64,000 bases of DNA from Melitaea cinxia (Eukaryota > Arthropoda > Insecta > Lepidoptera > Nymphalidae), in assembly GCF_905220565.1 (NCBI RefSeq), contig NC_059407.1, forward strand, positions 124,001 through 188,000. Direction: 5' to 3'. Below are positions 62,674 through 64,000 of the stretch, one piece after another (within the stretch, counting starts at the first letter, position 1; each line of letters begins with the position of its first letter). The position numbers and the translations under genes were made by a program. The notes beneath the pieces are model-generated. The model was given only the letters and a program-made list of their open reading frames with translations. It was not told where the DNA came from and did no database searches.

Positions 62674-62746
62674 CCGCTCCAGCGGGGTTCGAACCCGCGC
62701 CTCCGACATACCGTGTCGGCGCTCTAGCCAATTAAGCTATGGAACG
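62674..62746 (-). tRNA. tRNA-like sequence, array B unit 1 (probable pseudo-tRNA)
   Basis: Same acceptor, D and T arms as array A. The anticodon stem CCGAC/GTCGG is preserved while the loop is ACGGTAT, again with C at position 33. Confidence 0.5.
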
Positions 62747-62914
62747 ATGCACCCGCTCGAGCGAAATTTTCGATATGATAATTTTTAATTTCGGTTTAAA
62801 GCGAACCGTGGCGCCGTCTATAGTGAGCTCTTTACAGAAACCCGTAACTATTCAAAGTTTCATATTACAATGAAAATCTTTGACAGGAGACGACACCGTG
62901 CTATTTTTAATATC

Positions 62915-62957
<43 letters not shown>

Positions 62958-63023
62958 TTTTTTTTTTTTGTGTTACCCACATTAGGAATTCTAAACATTT
63001 TTGAATATCATATCAAAAATTGA

Positions 63024-63096
63024 CCGCTCCAGCGGGGTTCGAACCCGCGCCTCCGACATACCGTGTCGGCGCTCTAGCCAATTAAGCTATGGAACG
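63024..63096 (-). tRNA. tRNA-like sequence, array B unit 2 (probable pseudo-tRNA)
   Basis: Identical in the tRNA-like part to 62674-62746. Confidence 0.5.
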
Positions 63097-63352
63097 ATGC
63101 ACCCGCTCGAGCGAAATTTTCGATATGATAATTTTTAATTTCGGTTTAAAGCGAACCGTGGCGCCGTCTATAGTGAGCTCTTTACAGAAACCCGTAACTA
63201 TTCAAAGTTTCATATTACAATGAAAATCTTTGACAGGAGACGACACCGTGCTATTTTTAATATCTAAGATTTTTTTTTTTTTTTTTTTATTTTTTTTTGT
63301 GTTACCCACATTAGGAATTCTAAACATTTTTGAATATCATATCAAAAATTAT

Positions 63353-64000
63353 TACGTTATAATTAAGTTATTACTATTAAGAGTGTATGCTACCTCAAAT
63401 TGCTTATTTTTCACTCGGCAGGATATCCGTATCTTCCAAACCACTGAATATTTAAGTTTGAAATTTATGTATGGTAAAGTTCAGGACATGAACTATCTTT
63501 CATATGTTTCGAAAACACGATTCCATAAAATTTTCTCGATACAAAAAAATCGCAAAGTTACCTCTATTTTTGTATTAAAACCTTAATATCTCAGTAAATA
63601 TAGAAGTTATGGACTTGAGATTAAGCATGATAATTGAAATAAGTATGAAGAACATTTTGCACGATGAACAACCAAGCGCTCTCAATTCTCATGTGTTTTT
63701 AATACGGGTGAAATCTGAATTCGAGCTGAGGTAGTGTAGCCCCTTAATAACGAAGAGTTCAGCGGGGTGTAGTTAATTAACCGCGGCACCTGCCCTGAAT
63801 GGTAACGTGTTTATTTTGAACATGTTATTTTTACAATTTATGCAAATCTACCGCTCATGTCACGTCCACTCGCTCGGAATAGATATTATCGACCGCAATA
63901 ACAAATAGTCAGTTGACATAATTTATTGACAAGCAGAATTTTTTCGCTTTTTGAATATGCTTGGTAAAAATATAACGCGAATAAACACTTTTATAATAAT
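63353..64000. other. Non-coding end of window, nothing recognised
   Basis: AT-rich. The 118-codon frame starting at 63230 begins inside array B and has no motif. Confidence 0.35.

Larger units (their letters stand above)
62641..63352. repeat. Tandem array B: two units with a tRNA-like core
   Basis: ATCAAAAATT occurs at 62662, 63012 and 63341 (periods 350 and 329). The difference lies in the poly(T) tracts near 62920-62968 and 63270-63298. Units are diverged from array A but nearly identical to each other. Confidence 0.93.

Noticed and set aside
58063..63096. Functional tRNA-Thr gene cluster
   Set aside because: All copies have C at position 33 and a weak or altered anticodon loop, and they sit inside repeat units; a decoding role is unlikely.

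Overview
The window looks like nuclear DNA of a moth or butterfly. It is AT-rich, its genes are split into short exons, and it is crowded with repeat types I associate with Lepidoptera: Helitrons ending in CTAG inserted between A and T, tRNA-derived SINEs, LINE 3' tails, MITEs, and a family ending in AAGTCGGTTAAAA. This rests on pattern recognition; no database search was possible.

Host genes. (1) On the + strand, 7530-24798, the last 13 coding exons of an unconventional myosin can be followed exon by exon, with GT/AG junctions and compatible phases. It has a full motor (P-loop, switch I, switch II, SH1 region, converter), one IQ motif, an SH3-like segment split by the last intron, and a Pro/Ala-rich end. 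Class XVI is my best guess. The 5' part is missing or not recognisable. The exons are extremely GC-rich and lie in AT-rich introns loaded with transposons. (2) On the - strand, the last two coding exons of an unidentified gene (30834-29987) are followed by a possible 4 kb 3' UTR. The two genes converge, with poly(A) signals about 20 bp apart near 25.77-25.81 kb. (3) From about 31 to 44 kb and 50 to 64 kb I see mostly intergenic or intronic DNA, with one weak + strand exon candidate (52480-52550) and a TATA-like box at 33865.

Mobile elements. The last large myosin intron carries a young Ty3/gypsy LTR retrotransposon (17420-23349): LTRs identical by eye, 4-bp target duplication, an extra small ORF coding for a putative myristoylated membrane protein ahead of gag, gag, and pol. 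A two-gene PIF/Harbinger element spans 44301-49542. It encodes a DDE transposase (+) and a Myb/SANT-like partner (-), tail to tail, both apparently intact. In both genes the start ATG appears to be assembled across the first intron. A SINE with a 12-bp target duplication (10442-11878) was later split by a 1089-bp inverted-repeat element, which itself holds a U2 snRNA-derived stretch. A composite Helitron (8933-10383) contains three tandem 281-bp units. A mariner pseudogene lies at 38.44-39.05 kb.

The most unusual structure is a pair of tandem arrays (58.04-59.0 kb, period 311 bp; 62.64-63.35 kb) in which every complete unit carries a cloverleaf-capable tRNA-like sequence flanked by inverted repeats.
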